Shown here: in pieces, positions 10,400 to 20,383 of the stretch
Numbering within the stretch: the first letter of the stretch is position 1
Layout of the letters: each line of letters starts with the position of its first letter
Position numbers and translations under genes: made by a program
NCBI GenBank assembly: GCA_023379845.1
Contig: JAMCPG010000042.1
Coordinates: 19,187 to 83,186 of the forward strand
Source: Thermoplasmatota archaeon
GTDB lineage: Archaea; Thermoplasmatota; Thermoplasmata; Thermoplasmatales; Thermoplasmataceae
Direction: 5' to 3'
DNA length: 64,000 nt
The notes under the pieces: generated by a model
Databases searched by the model: none
Told to the model about the DNA's origin: nothing
The model's input: the letters and a program-made list of their open reading frames with translations, nothing else

Positions 10400-12193
10400 T
10401 CAATCAGCGAGCATGTACTCGACCACTTTTCCGCCCTTTATAGCACGGTACAGTTCCTGCCCGGTATCGCTGATCATCTTTATCCTGATGACCCCTTTGG
10501 AAGAACTTTTTGCCTGCAAGATCAGTATTCCATCCACGTACAGTTTCACGTTCCTGTTGGGAGAATCAACGAAAATGTGGATCACACGGTTCTTTATCTC
10601 TATCTCCGCCTTGTTTCTTGCCTGTATAGTGGCAGATGACGGTTCCACTTCAAGCCTGACGTTCAATCTTTTTTCCAGCTCGCTTATGGTGGATCCTTTC
10701 CTGCCAATCAGCCTCGGTATGTTATCCTCGCTCACCTTTACAAGCGCCTTCTTCCTGCCGAGCATTGAAACATCCACATTTCTTGTTCCAAGGAAGGAAG
10801 AAATCTCTTCCTTGATCCTCTCTGTGTCGAACTTCGCAGCCTCCTCGTCCTCTTCGGCATCAACAGGTACAACAACGACCTGTTCACCGAAGGAATAGAC
10901 TTCGTACCTCGGCTTCTGTTCATAAAAGTCCTTCACTATGATGACTGGCCTGGCAAGGTCTTCCTGGTTCATGCCTGCGGGCACCTTCACGACGTATTCT
11001 GTCGTAAGTACGGTGTCGATCTTTCCAGCAGATATGTAAAGAACTGTGTCAATAATCTGGGGTATCAGCCCAAGTTCCACGCGTCCGATGAAGCGCTGAA
11101 GTGCATCTATTGCCCGCGTTGCATGAACAACTCCAACCATGCCCACTCCAGCCAGGCGGAGATCCGCATAAACAAGGAAGTCAGAAGTTATGCGCATCTC
11201 ATCGAAAACGGTATAATCCGTTCTTACAAGTAAGAGTATATCTCCCGTTTTCTCCATGGATCCTTCGAGGCTCGAATACTGTGTTATCTCCTTCATCAGT
11301 TCCAGGTCACGGGGCTTCTCCATAGTCTTTACAATCCTGCCCTTGCTTGAAATGAACTCGGCAAGTGCCTGTACAAAGGTACTTTTCCCGGCTCCCGGCG
11401 AACCGGCAACCAGTATTCCATGTACCCCGCTTTCAATCCTCTGTAGCAACTTATCATCAATCTTGTAGTCCTCTATTGAAAGCTTGACTATTGGCCTTAC
11501 TGCGGTTATCTCAAGATCATCAGAGAAGGGAGGTCTTGTTATCACTATACGCATGTTCCTTAGCTGAATGACGGTTGCACCATGCATGTCAAGCTCAACA
11601 AAGGACTCATCCTCAAATTTACCTCTCGTAACGAGGTTGCTTGCTATATTTTCAAGCTCCTGGCGTGTCACTGAATTCTCCATTTTCTCCAGCTTCACTG
11701 ATCCGGGTGGTCCCACCTTCACTACGGGACCTGTATCTGGCTTGAGGTGAACGGATGACGTCAGCGGTGTAAAGAACTCCTCTATGTTCCTTACCTTTGT
11801 CTCGGGCGGCTCTATGTATTTGACGCTGATTCCCTTGATCTCCGCAATTTCCTTCTGGACAACGTCGCCTGTCACAAGGGTGGCATTATTTTCAGCAGCA
11901 CACTGTCTTATCATCTCGTCTATCTCACCGCTCTTGGCGCGCTCTATCTGCCATTCTGCCGGTCTTTTACCGTAGAAATCCAGGAATATTTTTTCCTGTT
12001 CATGCAGATCGCGGAGCGCCTTCAACTGGTGAATGGCTGCAAAACCGATTGATCTCCCTTCATTTGCCTGATGCTCTATCTCGGCAACTAGGGCTTCTGC
12101 CAAGATCACATGGGATCCATGGTGTTTAGCGAGAAAAACGGAGAACCTGCCATCAATTATGACAGATGTATCTGGGACATAATCCATGTCCAA
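10400..12193 (-). CDS. PIN-domain / PilT-type ATPase / KH-domain protein
   Basis: N-terminal VPDTSVIIDGR PIN, Walker A GSPGAGKST, C-terminal KH GRKGSTISELEKRLNVRL. Confidence 0.9.
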   Translation of the reverse strand: MDMDYVPDTSVIIDGRFSVFLAKHHGSHVILAEALVAEIEHQANEGRSIGFAAIHQLKALRDLHEQEKIFLDFYGKRPAEWQIERAKSGEIDEMIRQCAAENNATLVTGDVVQKEIAEIKGISVKYIEPPETKVRNIEEFFTPLTSSVHLKPDTGPVVKVGPPGSVKLEKMENSVTRQELENIASNLVTRGKFEDESFVELDMHGATVIQLRNMRIVITRPPFSDDLEITAVRPIVKLSIEDYKIDDKLLQRIESGVHGILVAGSPGAGKSTFVQALAEFISSKGRIVKTMEKPRDLELMKEITQYSSLEGSMEKTGDILLLVRTDYTVFDEMRITSDFLVYADLRLAGVGMVGVVHATRAIDALQRFIGRVELGLIPQIIDTVLYISAGKIDTVLTTEYVVKVPAGMNQEDLARPVIIVKDFYEQKPRYEVYSFGEQVVVVPVDAEEDEEAAKFDTERIKEEISSFLGTRNVDVSMLGRKKALVKVSEDNIPRLIGRKGSTISELEKRLNVRLEVEPSSATIQARNKAEIEIKNRVIHIFVDSPNRNVKLYVDGILILQAKSSSKGVIRIKMISDTGQELYRAIKGGKVVEYMLAD

Positions 12194-12311
12194 TAAGAAA
12201 TTACGCTTAGATAATTGTTTGCTAAAACTTTGTCGGATGAGTTTAGGGATTATCCTTGCATTCGCAATGAATGACGACTTCTATTTATCAGGTTAGCATA
12301 ATGAACAAGCG

Positions 12312-13052
12312 ATGAACATCGATGGCACATCTACCGATCTGGAGACAAACGCATCAAGACTCGCAGTAGCCCTCCGCAGCGCAACTGCAGATATTACGGG
12401 CAATGCGGCTCTGGCTTTCTCCGGAGGGCTTGACAGTTCCATATTGCTCTACCTTTCTCCCGTAAGCATACATCCCTATGTCGTGGGTATTCATGAATCG
12501 AGAGACATTCTTTCTGCCATGGAATCCGCATCCCTGCTCCACAAGGATGTTACTGTAATCGAGGTAACCGAGGATCAGGTCATAGAAGCTGCATTGAATG
12601 TCAGGAAAATCGATCCAGACATAAGGATCACGGATCTTGGATTTGAGACCGTGCTTTACCTCACTCTTTCTGGCATGAGCGAGGACATTCTGGTAACAGG
12701 CCAGGGCGCTGATGAAATATTCTATGGGTACCACCGTTTTCTGTCCGGAAAAGAAGATAACAACACTTCGAGCATGCAAAAACTCCTTAACATAACGCTG
12801 CCAAGAGAAAAGAGAATAGCAGAATCCATGGGCAAGCAGATCCTGACACCATATCTTGAACCTTCGATTGTGAAATATGCTTCGCTGGAACCTTCGTCAC
12901 ATATAGTGAACGGAAAAAACAAGATCATCCTCCGTGAAGCCGGAGCCAGGCTTGGAGTTCCAGACTACATCTGCCAGATGGAAAAGAAGGCTGCACAGTA
13001 CGGTTCGGGTGTGGACAGAGTGCTCAGGAAGAACAAGGAACTCCTGTTCTGA
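12312..13052 (+). CDS. Asparagine synthase-family synthetase domain, stand-alone (no glutaminase domain)
   Basis: ALAFSGGLDSSILLYL PP-loop, GQGADEIFYGYHRF. Confidence 0.82.
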   Translation: MNIDGTSTDLETNASRLAVALRSATADITGNAALAFSGGLDSSILLYLSPVSIHPYVVGIHESRDILSAMESASLLHKDVTVIEVTEDQVIEAALNVRKIDPDIRITDLGFETVLYLTLSGMSEDILVTGQGADEIFYGYHRFLSGKEDNNTSSMQKLLNITLPREKRIAESMGKQILTPYLEPSIVKYASLEPSSHIVNGKNKIILREAGARLGVPDYICQMEKKAAQYGSGVDRVLRKNKELLF

Positions 13053-13148
13053 TCTGGTATCACAAAGCAGGACTATCCACAATGGTCTGGGCGTCTCAGG
13101 GTTAAATATTATTTATGAATATGGTTAGAAATAAAGTTGGAGATTCAG

Positions 13149-13922
13149 ATGGCAAAAATAGGTATAATTGGTGGAAGCGGTTTATACTCGCTTCTTGAGA
13201 ATCATAAGCCCGTTGAGGTAAATACGCCGTATGGAAAGCCCTCATCGGCGCTGGAGCTTGGTGTGATCGATGGAGTTGAAGTTGTTTTTCTTCCAAGGCA
13301 TGGAAAGAAGCATTCGATCCCTCCGCACAAGGTCAACTATCGCGCGAATATAATGGCTCTTCATGATCAGGGTGTTGAGCGGATAATATCCGCCAACGCG
13401 GTTGGATCTTTAAAGCAGGAATTTGCACCAGGCATGATGTTCATACCCGACCAGTTTATAGACTTCACAAGGCGGAGGGAACTGACATACTATGACGGAC
13501 CGGATGTATATCACATCTCATCCGCGGACCCTTTCTGCCCTGAAATGAACGAAGTCCTGGCCGAGCAGTCCAAAGCACTTGGTTACGAGACCCACCTTGG
13601 AGGAACATATGCCTGCATTGAAGGTCCAAGATTCTCGACCAGGGCTGAATCAAAGATGTTCAGGCAATTTGCGGACATTATCGGGATGACGCTTGTGCCC
13701 GAGATTAACCTGGCGAACGAACTCGCAATGTGCTATACATCGCTGGCCACAATCACCGACTATGATGTCTGGGCGGAGGAGCCCGTCGATACAAAAGAGG
13801 TCCTGAAAATACTAAAGGAGAACGAAGACAAATCTCTTAATATCATAAAGCAATCTATAAAATATATTTCTGGAACAAGAAAGTGTGATTGCAAGAGAAG
13901 ACTAGACGATGCAAAGATATAG
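13149..13922 (+). CDS. mtnP: S-methyl-5'-thioadenosine phosphorylase
   Basis: [73 protein letters not shown]. Confidence 0.93.
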   Translation: MAKIGIIGGSGLYSLLENHKPVEVNTPYGKPSSALELGVIDGVEVVFLPRHGKKHSIPPHKVNYRANIMALHDQGVERIISANAVGSLKQEFAPGMMFIPDQFIDFTRRRELTYYDGPDVYHISSADPFCPEMNEVLAEQSKALGYETHLGGTYACIEGPRFSTRAESKMFRQFADIIGMTLVPEINLANELAMCYTSLATITDYDVWAEEPVDTKEVLKILKENEDKSLNIIKQSIKYISGTRKCDCKRRLDDAKI

Positions 13923-13934
13923 TGGGTTTTTCAA

Positions 13935-15161
13935 ATGAAGATAAAATTTTTAGGAGGAGCAGAAGAAGTAGGCAGATTAGCGATAAAGATGGATTTTGGA
14001 GGGTCATCGGTGATGGTCGATTACGGCCTCATTCCCGAGAAGCCACCCGAGTACCCTCTTCCACCCGAGAAGGTGGATGGGGTTTTCCTGACACACGCCC
14101 ATCTCGATCATGCTGGGTCGTTGCCTGTTTATTTCAACAAGTACGATTCAAGCTTTTATGCTACCTTAATGACAGCGAACAGCATAAGGCCGATGCTGGA
14201 GGACACAATCAAGATTGCGAACCTCGAAGGATATACAAAGATGTTCAATCATGACGATATTTCACAGCTTTACTCAAGCTTCGTCCCGGTGAACTATGGT
14301 GACGCGGATTCCATCAAGGACCTGGACTTCCAGGCCTTCAATGCAGGTCACATACCTGGATCAACCATGTGGAAATTCACAAACGGTTCGGAATACCTCG
14401 TAACCGGTGATCTATATACGAGGGATACAAACCTGCTTTCGGGGGCTCAGCCAGTCAAGGCAGAAAACCTGATAGTGGAAAGCACATATGCCGGTAAAAA
14501 CCATGAAGAGAGGCAGAAGGTCGTAGAAAGGCTCAGGTCGAGGGTCAGGGAAGTAATCGGCACCGGAGGAAAGGTCATTTTTCCGACTTTTGCGGTCGGC
14601 AGGACACAGGAACTGATCATGATACTGGCCGATATGGGCTTCAACATATATGTGGACGGGATGGGAAACAGCATCACCAGCATTTACCTGCACACACCAG
14701 GGTTTTTCCGATCAGGAAACGAATTCAAGAAGGCGATTAAGAAGACCGTTCCCATCAGGAACCAGAGAGAAAGGCTTGAAGCCAAGAATGCCGACATTAT
14801 AATCACAACATCTGGAATGCTTGACGGGGGTCCAGTCCTGAGTCATATAAGGGGACTTCTTGAGGATGACAAGTCTGCGATTTTCATCACCGGCTACCAG
14901 GTTGAAGGGACAAACGGAAGGAGCCTGCTTGAAAATGGAACGCTCAACATCGACGGATCTTCAGTAAGACCCAAGATGAAGGTTGAATTCTTTGATTTAT
15001 CAGCACATGCAGGTCACGACGACCTTGTCAAATTCATAGATGCAGTAAACCCGAAAAGGGTTTTCCTGTGCCACGGAGAGGCTAGGGAAAAGCTGCTCGA
15101 GGATCTCGCCAACTACGAGGTTATCCTGCCTTACAATGGTAACATGCTTGAATTCAGCTAA
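13935..15161 (+). CDS. Metallo-beta-lactamase/beta-CASP RNase (archaeal mRNA processing / RNase J-CPSF type)
   Basis: LTHAHLDHAGSLP, GHIPGSTM, VESTYAG, FPTFAVGRTQELI, TTSGMLDGGPVLSH, SAHAGHDDL. Confidence 0.9.
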   Translation: MKIKFLGGAEEVGRLAIKMDFGGSSVMVDYGLIPEKPPEYPLPPEKVDGVFLTHAHLDHAGSLPVYFNKYDSSFYATLMTANSIRPMLEDTIKIANLEGYTKMFNHDDISQLYSSFVPVNYGDADSIKDLDFQAFNAGHIPGSTMWKFTNGSEYLVTGDLYTRDTNLLSGAQPVKAENLIVESTYAGKNHEERQKVVERLRSRVREVIGTGGKVIFPTFAVGRTQELIMILADMGFNIYVDGMGNSITSIYLHTPGFFRSGNEFKKAIKKTVPIRNQRERLEAKNADIIITTSGMLDGGPVLSHIRGLLEDDKSAIFITGYQVEGTNGRSLLENGTLNIDGSSVRPKMKVEFFDLSAHAGHDDLVKFIDAVNPKRVFLCHGEAREKLLEDLANYEVILPYNGNMLEFS

Positions 15162-16401
15162 CCTTCTTGCCGCTGCCCTGGAAATCGATTCCCGCAGTTC
15201 TGATCTCTTTCAGATATAGCAATACAACGGGTATTGTAAGGCATGGAATCAAGCCTATCACTATCCAGGCGATGAGGAATCCACGCTCCAGTATGTATGT
15301 AAATGAGAATACAACTGCGAACCCCAGCAGAATCTGGATTGAATTGAAAAGTCCTGAGTTTAGCGCGACATACCTCCTGTCATTCTCTATGAAAACGACA
15401 GTCGAATATTCAAGTGACGATATTGATACGGTGAGCATTCCAACTATAAGGGCAGAACTCCACATTCCTGATACTCCAAGGAAAGGGATCCATATGACGG
15501 CGAAAGAAAGTATGACCACCATCCAGATTGCCGTGCGAATGAAATTTTCAGGTTTCAGCCTTCCCGAAAAGAAGGAGCCGAGTATTCCAAAGAACAAGAC
15601 GCTGCTGCCAAGTGCTCCGGCGTAGTATGATGGCAGGCCGGTGAAAGTGGCATAAGTCTTCATGTACTCTGAAAAAACGTAGGTTGTGGACCAGAACCCG
15701 GAAAATGCTATTGCAAGCGTCCATATTTTCGGGTTCATTATCCGCTTCCTGAGAACGCCCGGTTCAAAATTACCTATATGCTCGCTCTTCGGTATAAATG
15801 CAAGAAGGGATATGGCAGAAATGGCAGTCAATATTGCCTGGATAATCTCATTCCATTTCAGGCCGTAAATTACCGTTATGGGCGTAAAGCCAAGTATACC
15901 AATTCCGCCCCCTATATCAAAAGCTGCGTTATAGTAGCCCATCATCATTCCAAGCTTCTCCGGATAGATTTCATTCAGGACTGCAACTGCTGAGGAAAAG
16001 TAGAATGCCGCCCCGGTTCCGCTGAGAAACCTCAGGACAAGAAGAGTGGTGAACGAATTTGTGAAAATGGAAACCAACCCGGTCACTGACATCAGGGATA
16101 ATCCAATTATGCAGTTGGTTCGAGACCCTATTCTTGCTGCCAGTATGCCCGCTGGGACTTGGAACAGCCCGGCGCCCAGCAGAAAGAAGGCAAAAATAAG
16201 GCCTGCAACACTCACCGTCACTCCATACTCCGATGAGATCTGAATGAGTGCAGGCGACAGGTTATACCAGTTCATTGAGTACACCAGCCTGGAGATCATA
16301 AGGACAGTTACGGGCAAACTCTTCCCTGGCACGATTCGGGAAGATAAGAAGATGAATAAGCATTTTGAAACAACAGGCTTAGAAAATAATATAATATTCA
16401 A
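15154..16401 (-). CDS. MFS transporter
   Basis: 12-TM ORF with GILAARIGSRTNCIIGLSLM and FLSGTGAAFYFSSAVAVL. Confidence 0.85.
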   Translation of the reverse strand: MNIILFSKPVVSKCLFIFLSSRIVPGKSLPVTVLMISRLVYSMNWYNLSPALIQISSEYGVTVSVAGLIFAFFLLGAGLFQVPAGILAARIGSRTNCIIGLSLMSVTGLVSIFTNSFTTLLVLRFLSGTGAAFYFSSAVAVLNEIYPEKLGMMMGYYNAAFDIGGGIGILGFTPITVIYGLKWNEIIQAILTAISAISLLAFIPKSEHIGNFEPGVLRKRIMNPKIWTLAIAFSGFWSTTYVFSEYMKTYATFTGLPSYYAGALGSSVLFFGILGSFFSGRLKPENFIRTAIWMVVILSFAVIWIPFLGVSGMWSSALIVGMLTVSISSLEYSTVVFIENDRRYVALNSGLFNSIQILLGFAVVFSFTYILERGFLIAWIVIGLIPCLTIPVVLLYLKEIRTAGIDFQGSGKKVS

Positions 16402-16419
16402 GATGCTTTAGATAACTGT

Positions 16420-17028
16420 ATGGCAAATGAAACAGAAATCCTTCAATGGCTGAAGCTGGGCGACGAGTCAACACAGAGGCTCATTGACCTCAAGTGGAAG
16501 ATCACAAAGGCTGAGGGAGGTTATTTCCTTGAAAGTGAAAAGGTTCCATTCACGTTGCAGCTGGGCTTTCATGGCGATGAGCTCATGGAGATCAAACTTG
16601 ACACGAATATTGAGACAGCGACAATGGAAAGCAGGGATCGGCTCGGGACTTACCGTGCCCTTCTGATACTGAACTCACAGATCAGGAAGGTAAAATTCAT
16701 GCTTGAGGGTCTTGGCGAGAACGTTGTTGCCCGGGCAGACTTCGACCTTCCAACAATCACGAAGGAGGAGCTGGACAACGGTCTTTCCCTGCTCTTGTCA
16801 TCCCTATACCTGATGGTAAGGGTTCTCCATCTGGAGGAGGAATTCAACCAGCAGATTGTGGACAGGATGCTCATGCTGGTAAAAGAGCTCCAGTCAAAGG
16901 GCAAGAGCCAGAAGGAGATAATTGATTACCTGGTGCATGATGTTGGTTTCAAGGACGAGGAAGCCAGGAAGATTGTCTCTGAACTTGTGCACGATGACAT
17001 GAAGGGCAACGAGAGACTTTACGGATAG
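16420..17028 (+). CDS. Conserved-looking hypothetical protein upstream of RPA genes
   Basis: 202 aa ORF, near-contiguous with downstream RPA genes. Confidence 0.7.
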   Translation: MANETEILQWLKLGDESTQRLIDLKWKITKAEGGYFLESEKVPFTLQLGFHGDELMEIKLDTNIETATMESRDRLGTYRALLILNSQIRKVKFMLEGLGENVVARADFDLPTITKEELDNGLSLLLSSLYLMVRVLHLEEEFNQQIVDRMLMLVKELQSKGKSQKEIIDYLVHDVGFKDEEARKIVSELVHDDMKGNERLYG

Positions 17029-17036
17029 TGATTGTA

Positions 17037-18122
17037 ATGGCAATAACGGTTGACAAGCTGGGTGAGCAGACTAAAAACGAGACAATGGTGGTAAAGATAA
17101 TTTCCCTCAGGGAGAAGGAGACAAAGACAGAAAAAGGTGAAGGTGTATATCACTACGGTATGCTGGGCGATGGCAGTGGTACGCTTCCTTTTACGGCATG
17201 GTCAATCCCGGCCACAATAAGGGCTGGCGACGTAGTGGAGCTGAAGAATTTCACCGTTAAGAAGTACAATGACGCGCTGCGCGTCTACATAGACTCAAAG
17301 ACCGAGGTTGTGTTGAGGCCCGACGACAAGCTGGACGTCAAGCATGTCTATAAAGAGTATAAAATCAAGGAGCTGAACCTGAAAGATGCATTTGTCTCGG
17401 TGACCGGAATTCTAAAGGATCCGATAGAAAAGACCTACGAGAAGGATGGCCAGGCGAAGACCGTGGTTCATTCAACGTTTGAGGACGACACAGGATCTAT
17501 CCGCATCTCACTGTTCGACAGGAAGCTTGCTCCGGGAAGATACTACAAGATCGACGGTGCAAAGCTTTCAGAGTACAAAGGCAGGTACAGGCTGACTGCC
17601 GGAGACAAGACCCAGATAGCAGAGGTAGGCAGCTTCAGTATTCCGGATATAAAGATATATGATATCAACGAGCTTGCAAGGCCCGTCGACTCGATCAACA
17701 TAACCGGCACTGTTGTCTTCCTGGGCGATAAAGGGGGCCTGATAAGCAGGTGCAGTGAGTGCAGAAAAACCATAGATGACATTCGCTGTCCGGATCACCC
17801 GGAAGCCAAGATATTCCTGGATCTTTATGCATACTTCACAATTGAGGATGGAACCGGGGACATACAGTGCAACGTAGGAAGGGCAGGAATGCTTGAACTG
17901 CTAAACCTGAAGGAAGAGGACCTGAATATTGAAAAGCCGAAGGTTTCAAAGGCAGATGTTTCAAAAAGACTTGCAGAAAAGATCCTTTCGGTTCCGATCC
18001 TTCTGGATGGCGACGCAGTCATGGGGACAAACGGCATATCATTCAGAGCACGCAGAATAAGAAGGATGGACGAGCCGCTCCTCAAGAAGGTCATGGAGGC
18101 ATATGAAGGTGAGATGCTATGA
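17037..18122 (+). CDS. Replication protein A-like OB-fold ssDNA-binding protein
   Basis: Repeated OB-fold segments; zinc-finger region CSECRKTIDDIRCPDH between OB folds; overlapping RPA-associated downstream gene. Confidence 0.85.
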   Translation: MAITVDKLGEQTKNETMVVKIISLREKETKTEKGEGVYHYGMLGDGSGTLPFTAWSIPATIRAGDVVELKNFTVKKYNDALRVYIDSKTEVVLRPDDKLDVKHVYKEYKIKELNLKDAFVSVTGILKDPIEKTYEKDGQAKTVVHSTFEDDTGSIRISLFDRKLAPGRYYKIDGAKLSEYKGRYRLTAGDKTQIAEVGSFSIPDIKIYDINELARPVDSINITGTVVFLGDKGGLISRCSECRKTIDDIRCPDHPEAKIFLDLYAYFTIEDGTGDIQCNVGRAGMLELLNLKEEDLNIEKPKVSKADVSKRLAEKILSVPILLDGDAVMGTNGISFRARRIRRMDEPLLKKVMEAYEGEML

Positions 18123-18943
18123 TGCCCAGGAAGCGTGAAAGTTCAAAGTGGATCTTTTCGAGGGAACTAAAGGATACAACATTCATTGAAGATGTGCCGG
18201 AAGGCGAAAGAGGAAAGCCTTTCATCGTCACTCCGCTTGGCACAAGGGTCAAGAGAATTCTTGTCTCAGGTCTTTTAACCGCAAAAAGCACTGAGGAAAA
18301 TTATACGAAGCTCACCGTGGCCGACAACATAGGTCCTTTCTATGTTACCGTGTTTAACAGCGAATACCAGCCGGAGGTCAAGGAGACCGCCGATAAGCTT
18401 GAAATCAATTCTAAGGTGACCATCATGGGCAGGGTCAACACTTTCAAGACCGATGATGGCGTTATCTATATCAACATAAATCCTGAAAAAATCATGCTGG
18501 TCGATGAAGTTATGCTCAAATACTGGAACAGCAGGTGCCAGAGAATTGCCATGCGCAAGATATTCGCTATCGGAGAGATGGCTAAGCTCGATTCTCCAGA
18601 TAAGGCAAAGCTTGTTGCAATGGGTTATTCAGAAGAAGAGGCAGAATGTGCAATCCGGCACCTTGAGCACTACAAGTCTTATGATCTTCAGGGGTTCAGG
18701 GAGGCAATATCTAGCGCATCAAAGATCCCGATCCCGGAGGCGGACGATTCAACATTGAAGGAAGAGGTCTTTCAGTTTATCAAGACGCACGCAGATCCTC
18801 AGAAGGGCTGCAAGTATGAGGATATCGTTGCTCATATGAAAACAAAGAACGCAGATCAGGCTGAAACCGATGAACTCCTCAACATGCTAGGATCAGAGGG
18901 AGAAATATACGAGGTTGCACTGAAGAGGTACAAGGCAGTCTGA
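18119..18943 (+). CDS. RPA-associated OB-fold protein (archaeal RPA32-like/COG3390-like)
   Basis: OB fold plus C-terminal winged-helix-like region; 4-bp overlap with the RPA gene. Confidence 0.82.
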   Translation: MMPRKRESSKWIFSRELKDTTFIEDVPEGERGKPFIVTPLGTRVKRILVSGLLTAKSTEENYTKLTVADNIGPFYVTVFNSEYQPEVKETADKLEINSKVTIMGRVNTFKTDDGVIYININPEKIMLVDEVMLKYWNSRCQRIAMRKIFAIGEMAKLDSPDKAKLVAMGYSEEEAECAIRHLEHYKSYDLQGFREAISSASKIPIPEADDSTLKEEVFQFIKTHADPQKGCKYEDIVAHMKTKNADQAETDELLNMLGSEGEIYEVALKRYKAV

Positions 18944-18955
18944 TTCACCGCATAT

Positions 18956-20383
18956 CTAACGCTTCAGGATGAGGTCCCTTGTGGCCTTTATCTCGTCCAG
19001 CCTGCCCGAAGCAGTGTTCACGGGATGCTTATGCAACTCTTCCTGTGTTGACGTGACGGCCTCATGAATGAGGTCCGCGAAATCATCCAGGTCTTTCTTT
19101 GTGACGGTCTCCGTGGGTTCTATCATGAGAGCCTCCTTGACTATCAGTGGGAAATAGATCGTCGGTGCGTGCATTCCTGCATCTATGATGAACTTCGCAA
19201 TGTCAAGCGCTCTCTTTCCACTCTCCTCTGAAGAGGCGACAACCTCATGTTTCTTCAATCCAGGATGTGATATCCTGACATCATTTGATATCTTCTTTGC
19301 AAGGTAATTTGCATTCAGCACTGCCCTGTATGAGTTCATCTTTAGGCCATCAGATCCGTTTCTCTTGATGTATGACCACGCACGGAGAAGAACGCCGAAT
19401 GAACCATAGAATGATGCAATATTTCCAAGCTTGTTGTTGCTTCTATCAAGATAGTAACCGCTTTCTCCCTTGCGGACGATGGGTCCGGGGAGCAGGTCTG
19501 CGAGCTTCCTGTTTACGGCTACGGGTGCCGCTCCTGGGCCACCGCCACCATGCGGTGTCGCAAAAGTTTTGTGAAGGTTGAAGTGCACAACGTCAAAACC
19601 CATCAGTCCTGGTGAGGTTATCCCAAGTATCGCATTCAGGTTGGCGCCGTCATAGTAGAGAAGTGCTCCCTTGGAATGCACTATTTCAGCAATCTCACTT
19701 ATGTTTGGATCGAAGATGCCAAGGGTGTTCGGGTTTGTGATCATGAAGGCCGCGGTCTTGTCGGTTACAGCATATCTGAGTGCATCAAGATCCACGGTTC
19801 CCTTATCGTTTGATGGTATCTCCACGACGTTGAAACCGCCCATTGCTGCAGAAGCAGGGTTCGTGCCATGCGCAGAGTCCGGAACGACAATCTCGCGCCT
19901 GGTAGAAAGCTCTTTCCTGAGCTCAAAATACTTTCTTATCAGCAGAACGCCTGTCAGTTCCCCTTGAGCGCCTGCCAGGGGCTGTAATGATACTTCATCC
20001 ATGTCAGATATCTCCCTGAGGTATTCCTGCAGTTCGAACATTACCTGAAGGGTACCCTGGACAGACCACTCTGGCCTCAGTGGATGCATCTCGCTGAAGA
20101 ATGGCATCGATGCTATCTTGTCGGCATATTTAGGGTTGAACTTCATCGTGCATGATCCAAGCGGGTAGAATCCTGTGTCCACGGAATAGTTCATCTGGGA
20201 CAGTCTTGTGAAATGCCTGACCACATCATATTCGGCAATTACGGGAACCTTTGGCTCTTTATTCAGCATGACTGATGGCACTATGCCCTCATCATAATCC
20301 TCTGATACGGTTTCAAACGTAGTCCTGCTCTGGAGATCCTTTATAAACGGCTCATCATATTTAGCCTGCTTGAAAGACATCAT
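18956..20383 (-). CDS. gcvPB: Glycine dehydrogenase (decarboxylating) subunit 2
   Basis: GFYPLGSCTMKFNPK, PDSAHGTNPASAAMGGF, HFNLHKTFATPHGGGGPGAAPV (PLP lysine). Confidence 0.96.
   Translation of the reverse strand: MMSFKQAKYDEPFIKDLQSRTTFETVSEDYDEGIVPSVMLNKEPKVPVIAEYDVVRHFTRLSQMNYSVDTGFYPLGSCTMKFNPKYADKIASMPFFSEMHPLRPEWSVQGTLQVMFELQEYLREISDMDEVSLQPLAGAQGELTGVLLIRKYFELRKELSTRREIVVPDSAHGTNPASAAMGGFNVVEIPSNDKGTVDLDALRYAVTDKTAAFMITNPNTLGIFDPNISEIAEIVHSKGALLYYDGANLNAILGITSPGLMGFDVVHFNLHKTFATPHGGGGPGAAPVAVNRKLADLLPGPIVRKGESGYYLDRSNNKLGNIASFYGSFGVLLRAWSYIKRNGSDGLKMNSYRAVLNANYLAKKISNDVRISHPGLKKHEVVASSEESGKRALDIAKFIIDAGMHAPTIYFPLIVKEALMIEPTETVTKKDLDDFADLIHEAVTSTQEELHKHPVNTASGRLDEIKATRDLILKR

Noticed and set aside
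10131-10898. 255-aa plus-strand ORF
   Set aside because: Antisense to the hypothetical gene and the KH end of the PIN-ATPase; Ser-rich antisense artefact
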